From Quillaja saponaria (taxonomy: Eukaryota; Streptophyta; Magnoliopsida; Fabales; Quillajaceae), in assembly GCA_029379385.1 (NCBI GenBank), contig CM055611.1, forward strand, positions 8,990,001 to 9,054,000: a DNA stretch of 64,000 nucleotides, read 5' to 3'. Under the pieces are notes generated by a model. It did no database searches and was not told where the DNA came from. It worked only from the letters and a program-made list of their open reading frames with translations. Of the stretch, positions 1 to 12,816 are shown piece by piece (positions within the stretch are counted from its first letter, which is position 1; each line of letters starts with the position of its first letter). A program made the translations under genes and the position numbers.

Positions 1-660
1 ACAAGAAAAGTAAAGAATGAGGAGAATCATAGAAAATCAATTTGTATGTCTTCAATCTTCAACATCAAAGCTGCTCTTGCATTCTTGCACTCTTGATGGC
101 CTTACTCTATCTAGAAAATATTAGCTAAATTGTGTGTCTAATTGTGTTATCCAAGTCCTCAAGCTAGTCCCCTATTTTATAGGCTTTAAAACCCTTAATT
201 TCACTTTAATTCAAACTAGCACCTCAACTATAGCTTTCCAGTGCCCTTGCTTCAAAAATCGACGAGTTTTCAGACCTTGATAGTGGACTTGGCACCACAT
301 GGCCCATTGCCTAGTGCCTTAACACTTCCTTTGGCACCTCGCGCTCATCTTCTGGCCACCTTAGCACAGAAGCTTCTAGAAGTAACATGCTATTTGTGAT
401 TTTTGCGATTTTGAGCACGAATTCACCACTATTTTAACTTCCAATAGGACTCCTTTAAGCATTAAACTTTTCAAACATATAAGCTAAGTTAATATAAATT
501 AGAACTCATATAAAACACTTAATCCAAGCCTATATTAACTAGGATTCTTCATCCTAATACTATAACGACTAAACTAGGATTTAACTGAAAACTAAGCAAA
601 AACCAACTAAAACACTAGAACATAGCTAAAAAAATGAGTAAAATGATGTAAAATAACTCT
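1..660 (-). repeat. Possible LTR or LTR-like DNA, minus orientation
   Basis: No open frame of note. The stretch ends where chromovirus RT homology begins at about 677. On the minus strand there is a TATA-like GCCTATAAAATAG near 170-182, and GC-richer text with TGGCACC/TGGCC-type words lies around 280-370. This resembles the layout of the Athila-type LTRs at 55453-56850 and 58517-59650, but I cannot align it base by base. It could equally be unrelated intergenic DNA. Confidence 0.3.
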
Positions 661-676
661 ATTTTATAGAATTATC

Positions 677-1050
677 AAGAAGAATGATGGGGGTTAGAGA
701 TTGTGAGTAGACTATAGATAGCTAAATTTGCTAACAATTAAAGATAAGTTTCCCATTCATATGGTGTAAAAATTAATTGATGAGTTATATGGAGTTTTTG
801 TTTTCACCAAGCTTGACTTGAGATCTAGTTATCACGAGATCATAATTCACTCAAAAGACATTCATAAAATTGCCTTTAGGTCACACAGCTTACTAATGCC
901 ATTTTAGTAATGCCATTTGAGCTTACTAATGCTCCTTTAGCTTTTCAAAGTTTGATGAATGGGGTCTTTAGAAAGCACTTGATGAAGTTTATATTGGTTT
1001 TCTTTGATGCATTATGATCTATTGTCAAGATTGGACTGCACATTTGAAAT
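677..1050 (+). pseudogene. Ty3/gypsy reverse transcriptase fragment
   Basis: Broken reading frames translate to recognisable RT blocks: KKNDGG, VDYR, LLTIKDKFPIH, then DELYGVFVFTKLDLRSSYHE and HKIAFRSHS. These are followed by decayed versions of the T-NAP-F-LMN block and of the FDDILIYS catalytic block near 999-1030, where the second catalytic Asp is lost to a stop. Stops and frameshifts show it is dead. These motifs are standard for Ty3/gypsy pol. RNase H does not follow. A protease-like piece comes next, so pol order is scrambled here. Confidence 0.8.
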
Positions 1051-1069
1051 ACATAGTAACATGCTATAT

Positions 1070-1335
1070 TGGGTATAAGCTGAAGGCAATGGCTAAGATA
1101 AGAATGATGGTAGTAAATAAGGAGTCTATTATTGCTCAGGGCAAGTGTATGAATTTCATGTGGCAGATTTAAGATGAAAGTTTACAAATGATTTCATAGT
1201 GATGCCCTTGGGTGGTTGTGATTTTGTATTAGGTATGTAGTGGCTTGCTACACACAAAAAGAAAAAGTTGTGGGACTATGACAAAGGTTAGCTATAGTTC
1301 CAAAGTGGTGACAAGATGGTGCTGTTATAAGCAAT
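1070..1335 (+). pseudogene. Ty3/gypsy aspartic protease, C-terminal part
   Basis: Frames with stops read VNKESIIAQGKCMNFMWQI, then DFIVMPLGGCDFVLGM, a stop, and WLATH, followed by a decayed version of the region after it. The PLGG-D-VLG-QWL block is a hallmark of the chromovirus protease C-terminus. The catalytic DSG part is not visible upstream. In an intact element protease lies before RT. Here it lies after the RT fragment, so this is either a rearranged element or two elements joined. Confidence 0.7.
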
Positions 1336-1499
1336 ATAGGAGATTCAAGGAGAAACGAATAAGGGAAAGAGGATGTTTAAACTTAACAAAGGTTAGCTAC
1401 AAATGCCTCATCAAGAAGGCCTGAAAGGACAATGACAGAAGAAGTGGTGGTTGTGACAGTTAGTGTTATCATTCTTGAGTTGCTACAGCTAGTGCCACA

Positions 1500-2460
1500 A
1501 GCTTGGAAACAAGATCCTCAACTACAGAAGGTCATTATGGACAAGGAAAAACAGGTGTCCAACTATCCAAAATTTTCTTAGGAACATAATCAACTCAGAC
1601 GGATAGGGAAATTGGTAGTGGAGTATGATCTGAATCTCTAAATGAAGTTGTTGAGGTATTTTCATGAAAGTGCCCTACCTGGTCACTTAGGGTATCAACC
1701 TACATTGAACAGATTTCAAGTTGTTTTCTATTGGAAGGGTATAAAGAGAGATGTCATGCAACATTTGAAAGAATGTATGGTATGCCAAAATCCAAATATG
1801 CACCATCTTTCACCCCACCCATAGGCTATTGCAGCCACTTCCTATTCATATACTATATGGTCTAGCATACCATGGACTTTATTAAAGAGCTTCTCAAATC
1901 CCATGGTAAAGAAGTCATCTTGGTAGTAATTGACAAGCTTAGTAAATATGCTTACTTCATTCCCATCTTCCACTTCTTACACTACCATTACTGTGGCCTA
2001 ACTCTTCCATGACAATATCTTTAAATTACATTGCCTACCAGATTCCATTTTGTTAGGTAGGGATAAACTATTTATGAGTAAATTTTAGGGAGTTTTGATG
2101 TTCAAGTTGGGTGTGAAACTCAAGATGTCAACAACATATCACCCTGAGACAGATAGTAAGTCAGAGGTCCTTAATAAGTGCTTAGAGACCTATTTGAGGT
2201 GCATGACTGTTGACAAACCCGAAGATTGGGTAAGCTAGCTACCTTTGCAGAGTGCTAGTATAATACAAGCAACCATTTAGCAATACACTCTACTACCAAT
2301 AAAGTGGTATATGGTCAACCACCTTGCATTTGCCTTATATTCTAAGGGATTCAAGTCAATGACACGATGGACATATCTTTTAGTGCTAGGAAATCCATTC
2401 TAAGACTTTCAAAGTATCATCTAGTAAGGGCTCAGAGTAAGATGAAATCCTATGTTAACA
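1500..2460 (+). pseudogene. Ty3/gypsy integrase remnant
   Basis: The zinc-binding HHCC domain is intact as a 60-codon open stretch (1642-1824) with HESALPGHLGYQ and CMVCQ. The catalytic core follows in broken frames: SMDFIKELLKSHGKEVILVV, DKLSKYAYFIP, GRDKLFMSKF, LKMSTTYHPETD, EVLNKCLETYLRCM. The first two acidic positions are recognisable and the third is in SEVLNK. Multiple stops and frameshifts rule out function. It would have inserted retroelement cDNA into the host chromosome. The chromodomain downstream puts it with the chromoviruses. Confidence 0.85.
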
Positions 2461-2689
2461 CAGAGCTAATAAGGAGCTAGATGAAGGTACTTGGGTCCAT
2501 TTGAAATTATAGCCTATATATAGATGCCTAGTAGCCAGAAGACCATTCTACAAATTGGTTTATAGGTACTTTAGACCTTTCAAGTGATTTGGAAGGTTGG
2601 TAAGGTGGCTTATCAACTAGGCATTGCCCACTTCTTCCAAAATTACCTTACTCTCCATATATCTCAGTTGAAGCAACATGTGAGGACTC

Positions 2690-2870
2690 TACAAGTACAG
2701 ACTGAGCTGCCTGAGTTTAATGAAGAGGGCACCATGATTTTTAGCCTTAAGCTATCTTAGACATGAGATTTGTTAGGAAGCATAACAAGGCTGTGACATA
2801 TATTTTAGTACAGTGGGCAAATTCATTTCCTGAAGATGTAACTTGGGAGGATTATGCTAGTTTCTCTTAA
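2690..2870 (+). pseudogene. Integrase C-terminal chromodomain remnant
   Basis: Translation with shifts gives FVRKHNKAVTY, ILVQWANSFPEDVTWEDYA, the typical end of a plant chromovirus integrase (chromodomain: V-W-G-----ATWE----). It is preceded by IAHFFQNYLTLHISQLKQHV, the usual linker. In living elements this domain steers integration to particular chromatin. It lies 38 bases before the 3' LTR, as expected. Chromovirus assignment is firm. The clade (Reina- or Tekay-like) is not. Confidence 0.75.
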
Positions 2871-2907
2871 TGTTTTCTAGATTTTACTATTATTACTTAA
2901 GGACAAG

Positions 2908-3195
2908 TGTTATATGTCCAAGGGGTATTTGTTAGTCTTATTTGTTTAGAGGGTGTTTGTGTTTTATTACTTATAAGTTAAGGTTAATATCTTTTTGCTT
3001 ATTTGGGCTAATGTTGCTATGTTAAAGATCTGGCCACCTGGCAGGGTTGTTAGCCAACTCATTAGTACATCTTTAATGGATATATAAAAGCCGTGCCTAT
3101 ATTCAGTTTTTGATGTGAAATTTTATTGGAACCTTCTTCTTATTTCTTTTCTCTGGAATTCTCTGAAAACCATTTTTCATTGTTAAGCTCTAACA
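2908..3195 (+). mobile_element. 3' LTR of the chromovirus
   Basis: The LTR is bounded by TGTTA at 2908 and TAACA at 3195, a five-base inverted terminal repeat. It is preceded by a short purine stretch (AAGGACAAG) in polypurine-tract position and by the chromodomain. A TATATAAAAG promoter-like box lies at 3081-3090. At 288 bp it is short, as in Reina-type chromoviruses. The matching 5' LTR is not seen in the window, so this is a 5'-truncated element. Confidence 0.65.
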
Positions 3196-5702
3196 GTATC
3201 CAATCTTCTGGTGTTTCCACAAAAATAGTTTATGAGCATGATTTATATTTTTATGGTTGACATAGAAGCTTGATGCTTTACATATTTGGATAGTGTACAC
3301 ATTTCTGGGTAAAACGAGATTAGCCAATAATAAGAGGATAATTTTTTCGTTACAGGATCATTAGGTAGAGTTAGAAGAGACTAATTTCTTTTCTATTTTA
3401 CTTGCTTATCTTTTAAATTTAGTGACCTATTAATGGAGCTCTATGGTAATTTGGGAAATATTAGTGCAAAACTGTGAAAGACATTGATGAGTTACTTGTG
3501 AGTTTTTTGAAAAATTATAATTGGATGTATTGATGTCAAGAAAGTTTTGCAACATGGTTAGATTATCAAATTATAATTGGATGGTTAGTATATCTCATAA
3601 TGTAAAGCCTATTCAAAATACGGGTTTCCAGTTAATAAAGGGAACTGATAGAGCTTCATAATTAATTTACTAGATTACCACATTATTTCAAATTGAAACT
3701 CTGAGTTTTACTTCAATTGATTTGTTGAAGTTCCAACCATGGAAAAAATCTAGATTGATCATCAACAATGCAGAACATGTTGCTTAAGTTTTCTTGTTTG
3801 ATAATTTGATCAATTTTTTGGCATTGGAGGTCTGATCTTGATGAAGCTTAGAAGAGCTGTGACATATAAATAGGCCTTACAGAGGATGGTATAAGGGTCT
3901 ACAAGTAAAAATTGGATGAGTGGTTAGAGGGTTGTTAATTAGCTAGTGTCCTTGAGATATCCAATATGATATTAGAACTATTCTCACTTCTAGTAAAGGC
4001 ATCCCTCTACATTCTTCAAGTTCTTAACTCTTGGTCAAGTCTGCCTCCTTCTATGCATGATATATTATTCTACAATATTTGTCATTTCCACCTAAAATAT
4101 CCTTACTTGATCTGTGCTTTTAGTATATGAAGTAGTTAATGTTTTCTTGATTGATGTGTATAGCCTTTCTAACCTAATATTTTCAAATTACAAGCAACTT
4201 CCATATAATTAACAACTCGACCTATCAAATTACTAGAAGTGTTTAATATAATCAACATACAAAGTTGCCAACCAACTAATTACAACCTTTCTCATTCTCA
4301 AATATTTTTGAAGGATTTTCTTTAATTTTAGACTTTCTTGTTTACCTTAAAAGCCAAAGTGCTGGTGTTATTTTTGCATGAAAATGAAATGGAACACTAT
4401 TAATATTGTTTATAATGCGCAGCTAAATTATCCCCATGCAATTGCAATCTTCAAATATATCTGCAACTAAACATGCAGATCAACCTCTTTAAGAAATGGT
4501 CAAGGTGATGTGGGTTTGATAGAGACAAATGATTTAAGACTTTAAAAGCATTAACTATATATCTCATGAATAGGGGTTTACTTTCTCTGATGATATTCAT
4601 TTCTAGGGTTTTCTTCATTGGGGAAAGGAGAGTGTTTATAGTCAGGGTCTATATAGTGTTTCTTTTTCATAGAGTTTATACTTTTTGGTTTCTTTGTTGA
4701 ACCTTAGCTTTGTGAATAACAAGTATTGCTTGTTGATCCCATTCTTGACTTTTCAAGCATTTACTTTGTTCATTTGAGTCACTTTTGTTGTTTTTCATGT
4801 GTAATTTCAAGGGCAGATTATTGTGTCTTTCTCACATTGCTATAAAACATATAGTACTACATTCTCTGTTGTCTTATCAAGCTCTCAGTTATGAACTTCA
4901 TAATAATGTTTCGAATATCTAGTGTTATGCACTATTACTTATTTTTGTGCAAAAGTGATTGCCTTTCTGATATGACTACCTGTGAAAATGCTACTCATTC
5001 ATGATTGCACCTTTCTCTAGAATATCTTAATACATTGCTTTCTGCTTTTTCTTGCGAGCACTCACTGACCATAAATAATTTATTTGGCTTTAGAAGGCTC
5101 TTTTCTTAGAGTGAAAGTTTTTATCCTCTTACAGGACTTGTTGTCTCATGCATGATTTGAAAGCTGGAACTGAAAGTAGGTACCATAGATAATAATCTAT
5201 TCTTCATTTTTGAACCTCTTATGATATATTGTTATAGCTTGCCATGAATGTTTGGTGGTGCCTCTCTTGGTTCTCATAACATATTTATATACTTGTAGTT
5301 AATTAGGAGTTAAATTGTTCGATGCATCAATTTGTTGATCCTAGTATCAAAATGTTGGAAGTTGGCAAAATCCTTCTTTTTCTATATGTCCTCTCTTTTT
5401 GTGTGTTCACACACGTGTTTTTTTATTTTAATATAGCTCGTATTTTTCAAAGAATCGTAGGCACTATGGGTATGTAAAATCTACAACAGTCTATTTAGCT
5501 AAAGATTCTCAACTATTATTATTATTATTTTTTACTTGACTCTTAAATCCATTCAGATTGTGTGTCTTTTCTGAAAGAATTTAAACATTCATTGTAAATA
5601 CTAAGCTAATTTTGCTACATATTTTATGAAACTCTGCTTGTAATATCAGAAAAGTAGGATTTAGAGTAAATTCTTATATTGGGAAAATTTGGAAACCTCT
5701 TG
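3196..5702. other. No gene recognised; unique-looking DNA
   Basis: Only short frames are present. The sequence lacks the repeat signatures of the flanking elements. One exon-like patch near 5132-5178 is preceded by CTCTTACAG and followed by a GTAGGTACC donor-like site, but its translation is not recognisable. A microsatellite-like ATTATT run lies at 5513-5530. When the solo LTR insertion at 5703-12396 is removed, this stretch joins directly to the HVA22 remnant at 12402 onward, so it may be old genic or intronic DNA. Confidence 0.4.
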
Positions 5703-8700
5703 TGTAACAGCCTTGCATACTATAAGACAAAATATACACCCTAAGTGTCATGATTATCCTATAATATATAGAAAGACTATAACACTTCCTACTACTCCAA
5801 CACATTCTTCTATAGGATAGTTGTGTTATGACTTACTTGTATCACAGCAGAAACTATTCATGATACGTGGACCACCCATTCAAATGTCATTATAATTATA
5901 AACATTCTTTAATAGCCATAACACAATATATCCTTCTAATTAAAACACACTCACCTGTATGCCAAAATGAATTAAAATATACATAATTATTTATCAGAGT
6001 TAACTTAGTACAAAGTGAAGTTAAATACATTGAAAAAAAGGAAATAGCATCCTAACTATTCCTAAACAAAAGATTCTCAATGTCCCCAAAATATGAAATC
6101 ATTGTCTTATAAAAGACTTGCCAAAAAAATGTCACCAAGGCAACTCAATGTGCCATCACATCCTCAGAATCACAAACATCACTATGTATAGAGGAATCAT
6201 CCCAAAAGAGATCCTTCTCTATACTATCCTAATCCATCTTCATTGGTTTTTCAACTACTTGTCCATTATTTCTTGGACCTTCATTCACTAACTCATCAAT
6301 TACAACACCACCACCACCACCACCTATACCTTGCTGGCCAGGCACCTTATTGGCATCATCCAAAGGGTACTTCCTGACTATGGGATCTGTTTATTTGTAC
6401 TATTCAGTGGGAAATGCATACTACTATACATGATACGCAGGACCAACTTGTTGCATACGAGATGACCAAATAGTGCTACCACCCATATAATGCATCTTTA
6501 CGTATCTTAATTTGAGACACTAGTTTAAAAATAATGAGATAAAAATCTCAGTAGACATATACATATATATATTTTTAAGAAATAGAAGGGTGTCCCGTTT
6601 TATAAAATTTGGAAGATGCAGTGCATGCAAGAGAAACCAAGTATGAATGTGTGGACTATCTATAGGTTGGGCTAGCCTGTTAGGATTCCCCAGCCAAATC
6701 AGGGCTACTGAGTACTCAAGGGCCAAATCCCTTAACAAGTTTGCATATACTCAGATAGGAGGACCATTCACAATTTGGTCCTTACATGTACAAGTGCTTC
6801 AGCTTTGCCTACCCACGTAGGGGCTGTTCAATGACCCAGTCTCCTACAGCGGTTCACTCTAACCAGTCTGACCCATATTCTATAATTGAAAAAACCAACC
6901 ACACGATGCAGTTTCATCATAAACATAAAGCAAGGAATTTTTATCAAAATAATCACTCATGATTAATGCATGCAACAGAGGCGCTTTAAGGAGTAAAAAT
7001 GATATTTTAACTCAAGCACATCAAAAATCACAATTGATAGGAATATGCATATATCTTCCTATTACAATGTGACCTGAAAATTATAATTTGTCCACAGTCC
7101 AATTCGAGTGCAATTGTTCAATCCAGTATCCAAGTTCACTGTCCAATGTTTAATAGTTCGAGTACTTTAATCTTCAAGGTTCCTTAACCTTGCTTAGGTA
7201 AAATTTTCATTTCAGTATTGGTTTACTGATTCCAACTTACATTTACCTTTTTACCCTTCTCAGTTTTCCTAATTTCTTAAATATTTCTTATGTATGAAAA
7301 TTATATTACTAAATTAGCCTTTCGGCTAACCATGCCTAAATTACCAATCTTCACACACTAATCCATGTGGTTTAATCCTAAATTCGTATGTAACCAGTTC
7401 TATATATATATATATATATCCTAGTTAACATACTTATACTAGATTGAGATTTTGAATTAAAGAATTTAGACATCAATTTGGCTAACCCTTGGAATCCTCC
7501 TTTGTACCTCTTGGCCAACACCAAATTCTATACCCTCGAGTCTTTTGATCATACATGCAATGGTAGATCTAAACTCCTCACTTTGAATTAAGCTACTCCT
7601 CAAAGTTTTACTTAATTCCAATGCTCGGTTTGTGTTTTACCGATTGTCGTTGTTTTCTCTTTCTTTCCTCCTACTACTCTCACAGCTTTACTATCTAATT
7701 CTCTTTTACTTTCTCTTGATCATGCGTTACCCCTATTTATAAGCCTAAATATTGTAGTTTTAGTCTTTATTATACTATACTATATTCTTAATCACATAAT
7801 TACCCATCCTATCACATGCATGACCTATATAACAAGTCATTCCCTCCTTACACATTGCCATCCCCTCATATCAATTCCCGCATCATTACCTTCATTTATT
7901 TTACATTAGTTACTCACTTGCCTCTTAAGCTTCTTTGTGCATCAACTTTCCATGCATCAACCCTCATTTATTTTGCCACCTAAGCTTCTCCATTCATCAA
8001 CTTTCCTTCACAATCTGCCACATTACCGTTGCATGCAACAAATCCCTCTTTTTATGACACATCAACTTTTATATATTTCACTTGCATGACACCTATCATT
8101 CTTCCACACCTAGCCAGCCACTCACACATACTTACACTTAATTATCATTCATCATGACATATATTCTTATAGCTTATCTTGTTGCCACTTATCACATTCT
8201 TCCATTCCATCATTACTCCTATTTATTACTTCATAAATTCATCTTTTATCTAGTCTTGCCACCTAGCATTCCTTGCCACTTAGACCATCCTCCATTCACC
8301 ACATGGCACTTTCACAGAAACTACCTTCAAAACCATGTATTAAAACCATGAGTTACACCCCACATGGATGCATGACTAGCTAGAAGAATAGGTAACCAAA
8401 TCTCCGTAACCCTAACTTCAAAACAAAAAAACAAATACGACTCTTGCCAAACCCAAGAAATAAAAGTAAAGTTTAGAAAACATAAAATTAACTTCCAATG
8501 TTTATTTACAGAAATACATAACAATGAACTAAAAATTTCAGTAAAGGTTCCCTGCCATGTGGAACATGCCCGAAAATATAGACAAAGTACATCGAATTAC
8601 ATACAACCAGATCACAATGACCACAGTACACACAAGGGAGCTATGCTTTAGCCAAAATACGACAACTCAAAACCCTTTTGTGACTGCAACTTTGATTATT

Positions 8701-11700
8701 TGGCTTCAAGCAAGTGATCTAGAATATACCTTGCTACAAAATATTTAGCAAGTCCAGTATCAATAGAACCTGGTACTTAACAAAAAAATCAATAGAAAAG
8801 TGATGAATCTCACAGACTCAGTGAGTGAAAAAAATATACCTAGAAAGTACTAGCATCACTCAAAACACAAATGAAACACATAATCCAGCTAATTTGGAAT
8901 AATATGAAATCTAAAATGCTTAAAACCCCACATGTATAAAAATATTGAAATCATATAAATAAATAAACACATGTCATGCAATATACTATACAAACAAAGT
9001 CAATCAGACATTCAAAGTACACAAAGGGCCGATAGAGTAAATCTATCCCGCATACCAAACAGAATTATATACGGAATCACTAAAATATAGATCACTGAAA
9101 TATAGAATCACATAAATCTTCATACTTCCTCACAAATCTACCCCGGGGCTAAGTTACTCGAATATTATTAATCAATGTCAAATAATCAAATCAAAATATC
9201 CTAGGTGCACTCGGATTCTATTTTGGAAGTAAAAATCATTTCAGAAGGAAAAACACTCTTATTGGCCTTTATTAAGCACAAACAAAATCACAAGTCAAGC
9301 ACAATTCAAATAACTCAATAAAACATTGCACATGTTTATGATTTTATTTAAACATATATATTCAAATATACATAGCAAATAAACATATTAATCTAGCAAC
9401 CACAGGTAGTAGTCATCTAATCGTTGTTTACCAATTTACTCGTCACTGCCCTCTTGTATTCAAGCGCATCGTTGGCCCAACCATAAGTTTCAGGAGTTGC
9501 AATTAAATTTTCTAATATTACTTAGTTTGTCAATATTATAGTTTATAACTTTTAATTATGAAAATCTATAGCTACTAAGTTTTATGCATATATTTAAAGT
9601 TAACCCTTTTTCGGCATGTTCACCGTTACCTCAGAGATATATTGGATATTAACTTACATACCTAACTAATTTCAACAAAACCAAATACAAACATTATCCT
9701 AATGAAGTTATTTATTTTTCTTATTTATAAACTTATCCTAAAATTAGTTTTGAACCCACTCAAATCTTCTCATGAGCACAAACAAGACATTTGCATAATT
9801 TATGGTTGCCAACATTGAATTCCAGTGCTTATAAAATTCTCATATTTGGGAATTAAATTATAAAAATTTCCAATATAGTTTATCAATATGTATGAATAAT
9901 ATATCTTCTGCACCATACTCCTAATTCATCCTTTAAGACCCTCCAAACTTAATTGCACCAAAATAGGTTTCCAAACTCAGTTACACCAAAATAGGTTCAA
10001 TCATGACCTAAAAATCACAGCCATGACTTCCAACACCTCCAAAATACACATAACGTGAAATTAAAACTTGAAAAGCTAAATAAATGTCCTTTAATATGTT
10101 AGGAACAATTATTATTAGAAGTTTTAAGCTAATTCAAACCACAACACCCAACAAAGTCCTCTGGACTAATTAAAGCTCACCTAAAATCCTTCATGAACCT
10201 AGCTGCAGTCTAATAGCTCTACAATTAAATAAACTTCGAATCAAGTTACGAAACTTTTCATGTATCATACTAAGACTATAAGCTACACTTTCTCTTTAGA
10301 ACTCATACCTAATTCAGCCCATAAGGCACCCGAAATACCCGATTTCTCTAGCCTATAAAATTTGGCCCTGCTTCCTTTTCATTAACCACTCAACCCATAT
10401 TTCCATCACTCTACCTTCAACTAATCACCTTTTTGTTCATACCCTTTACTCATTTTCATTAACTCTTTAACTCACAACATTAACCAACTATTTCTTACTC
10501 TTGTTCATAAACTTTTTTATTGAAATTCAATTAATCCCTAACCACAAAGATCTAAGAATTCCAAGTTTTACTCATTATGTTATAACTAGTTTTCTTGTAA
10601 ACATTTTATTTAACATCTTAGGTGCATAAGTTCCTTCCATTGATGTGTGTATGCATATATCTATTACACCAAGAATTCCAATTCTCATCTTATTCATATT
10701 CTAAGTATTGTTTTCAAGTCAACTAATTACTGTAAAATTCATTATACACTTAAGTTATTCACTTCCCACACAAAAGCAACCATTTTTCCATATCTTTCGT
10801 TTTCCAATCATTTCTTTAACCCACAAATTTCCTTGTTTCTTGTTCAAGATTCTTAATTCAATTTCATATAACCCCTCAACCACAACATTATCTCACAAGA
10901 ATACCATCAATTTGAAGCAATTAAACTAACAAAACATTAAAAACTAAGAATCAGCCTCACCTTTTACCAAGTGACTAAGCTACTACCACTCTCCATGCAA
11001 GTTGTCACACCAACTTAGTGCTAAAAAGGAGCCGTACCTTAGCTGGAGGAGGTTTTGTAGCTGCAAGATTCTTTCACTTGCTATCCAACCACCATCCAAC
11101 AATTTTGAAGCTTAAGGCCAGCACCAAACATGGAGTCCACGGCCAAAACAGGGCAACCACAAAGAAAATGCTGCTACCAAAGAGCTGAACATGATGGCAG
11201 CTTGAAATCCTTCCAATCGAAACCTCTATAGCCTGAGAGGAAAGAACTATAAAGGAACCTCTCACATGTAGGTGGCTGAAACACCAAAACAGGCAACCAA
11301 ATTCACGGCTGCTAAGGCAATTTGGGGTTCTTAGTTAGTAACTCCTAAATAGCTAATGAGATGTAATGAAAACAAGGACAAAGAGGAGAGGATTTATTGC
11401 AAAAGAAAACAAAGACATGGTTGCCAAAAGAGAACTCTCATGACACAACAAGAGAGGAAGAAAAATGTAGAAAAATCGAGAGAAAGTATAATGAGACAAG
11501 AGAGTAAGTCGACCAAGGATAGAAGAAAAAAACAAGAGGAGGAAAAGAAATAAAAGAAGTCCAAGTCAAAAAGTCATGTAATTAAAATATGTGGTATATA
11601 TGAATTCTTAGTTTTGTACCTATATATGTATTTATGTATCTATATATACTTGTTCAATTTGATTTTCTTTATGTATAGTTTAGAATACCTAATTACAACA

Positions 11701-12396
11701 AGTCACATACAAATATTTTAGAGCATACAATAAAATATATTGGGTTACAACAGTTCATTAAAATCTCTAATTCATATTTGTTTTTATTATACGTATTTAC
11801 AATTATATCTATATAATAAATATTCATTTACTCTAAGTCACAATATTTATTAATTCAATTCCTTTTTATACTCATACTATTTACCACCATTCCTAAACGT
11901 CCACATCAATATTTATTTTTATAACTAAGATTTATACATTATGCCTAAAACTAGACTTTATGATATCGGGTTATGACACCATGGTTTTACAGAACATTAT
12001 AAGTTTTCATTTAATGCTCTCGTTTCCCCTATTAAAGCCTACTTCCATCGAAAATTCACTCCTTTCCCTCAATTTTTATTCTTTTCATTTTAGTCCTCAA
12101 TTTCCTAATTCTCAATTTAATCCTCCCTATCACCTAATTTCAATTAAATTTTTAGTTTACACCTATTTATCATACATTGGACTTATACTGGACAATTACA
12201 ATTTTTACTAATTTACCCAAAAATATGATTTTATCCTCTTGAGTCCTATATGCATATTCCTTCTCAAGTTTATATTATCACAAAATCATACCTATCTTTT
12301 TAGTCCTTAAAATAATCAACAGGAATTTGCGTCTCGATGCAATTAAATTGATCATGTACCTTTCACCTCTTGGTTAGCAGTACAGGGGTGTTTACA
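5703..12396 (+). mobile_element. Family-2 solo LTR, interrupted by a family-1 LTR
   Basis: The element begins TGTAACAGCC at 5703 and ends GTGTTTACA at 12396. It is flanked by an exact 5-bp direct repeat TCTTG (5698-5702 and 12397-12401). Removing the nested insertion at 8351-11978 and its CCATG duplicate leaves about 3.06 kb with no coding capacity. TG...CA ends plus a 5-bp duplication are the signature of LTR retrotransposon integration. The lack of internal region suggests LTR-LTR recombination. It contains a CACCAC run (6307-6323) and a TA run (7401-7419). Strand is arbitrary. The element could also be a large LTR-less derivative. Confidence 0.7.
8351..11978 (+). mobile_element. Family-1 solo LTR, copy A
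   Basis: This is a 3.6-kb element starting (T>A)GTTACACCCC...GCATGACTAGC and ending GGGTTATGACA. It has an exact 5-bp duplication CCATG (8346-8350, 11979-11983). It shares landmarks in order with copies at 16526, 27358, 28276 (inverted), 41295 (inverted), 45846 and 63323: the GGCATGACTGG head, CTCCGTAACCCTAACT, CTAGGTGCAC...TTTTGGAAGTAAAAATCATTTC, and an A/G-rich block about 400 bp before the end. No coding capacity was found. A second end-like sequence (GGGTTACAACA) lies internally at 11742-11752. Confidence 0.8.
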
Positions 12397-12586
12397 TCTT
12401 GTAGTATGCCATGTATTCACTTCTTTTTGTATTTGTTACTTTCTCCAAGTGGTGATTTTCTTGCTTTGTATGTGTCTTTTTGTCCACATCTATCATTATG
12501 ATGCACCATCTATGAATTACACAACGAGTTTTCTTATTCTTTTTAATAATTTCAAATGTTATATTGTCTGTTTTTGGTTTTGTCAG

Positions 12587-12816
12587 GCCTTTGGCGACCC
12601 TTATTTTTCCCTTGTATAGATTAGATAATGTTTGACTGTATGTAATTAGCAATATAAATTATTACTTTGCCTTCTCTGCTATTTCTGCTTACAGATATGC
12701 TTCAATTAAGGCTATAGAGACCAAGTCTATTACTAATGATCAGCAATTGCTTACTTATTGGGTTTACTTCATGATCTCACTCTTCGAGCTCACAGTTGCC
12801 AAAGTGCTTGAATTTT
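12587..12816 (+). pseudogene. HVA22/TB2-DP1 family gene remnant
   Basis: Two exon-like blocks are visible. The first (12587-12613) follows TTTTGTCAG and reads PLATLIFPL. It is followed by a donor-like GTATAG, an 81-bp intron (12614-12694) ending TTACAG, and a second block (12695-12816) reading YASIKAIETKSITNDQQLL then TYWVYFMISLFELTVAKVLE. The splice joins P-L-Y-A-S in frame. HVA22 proteins are ER membrane proteins of the DP1/Yop1 type, and this is their core (YPLYAS-AIE---DDQQWLTYWV---LFEL). The frame ends at a stop just after VLEF, and neither the N-terminal exon nor the C-terminal third was found. It is probably a dead fragment, though remote missing exons cannot be excluded. Confidence 0.75.
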
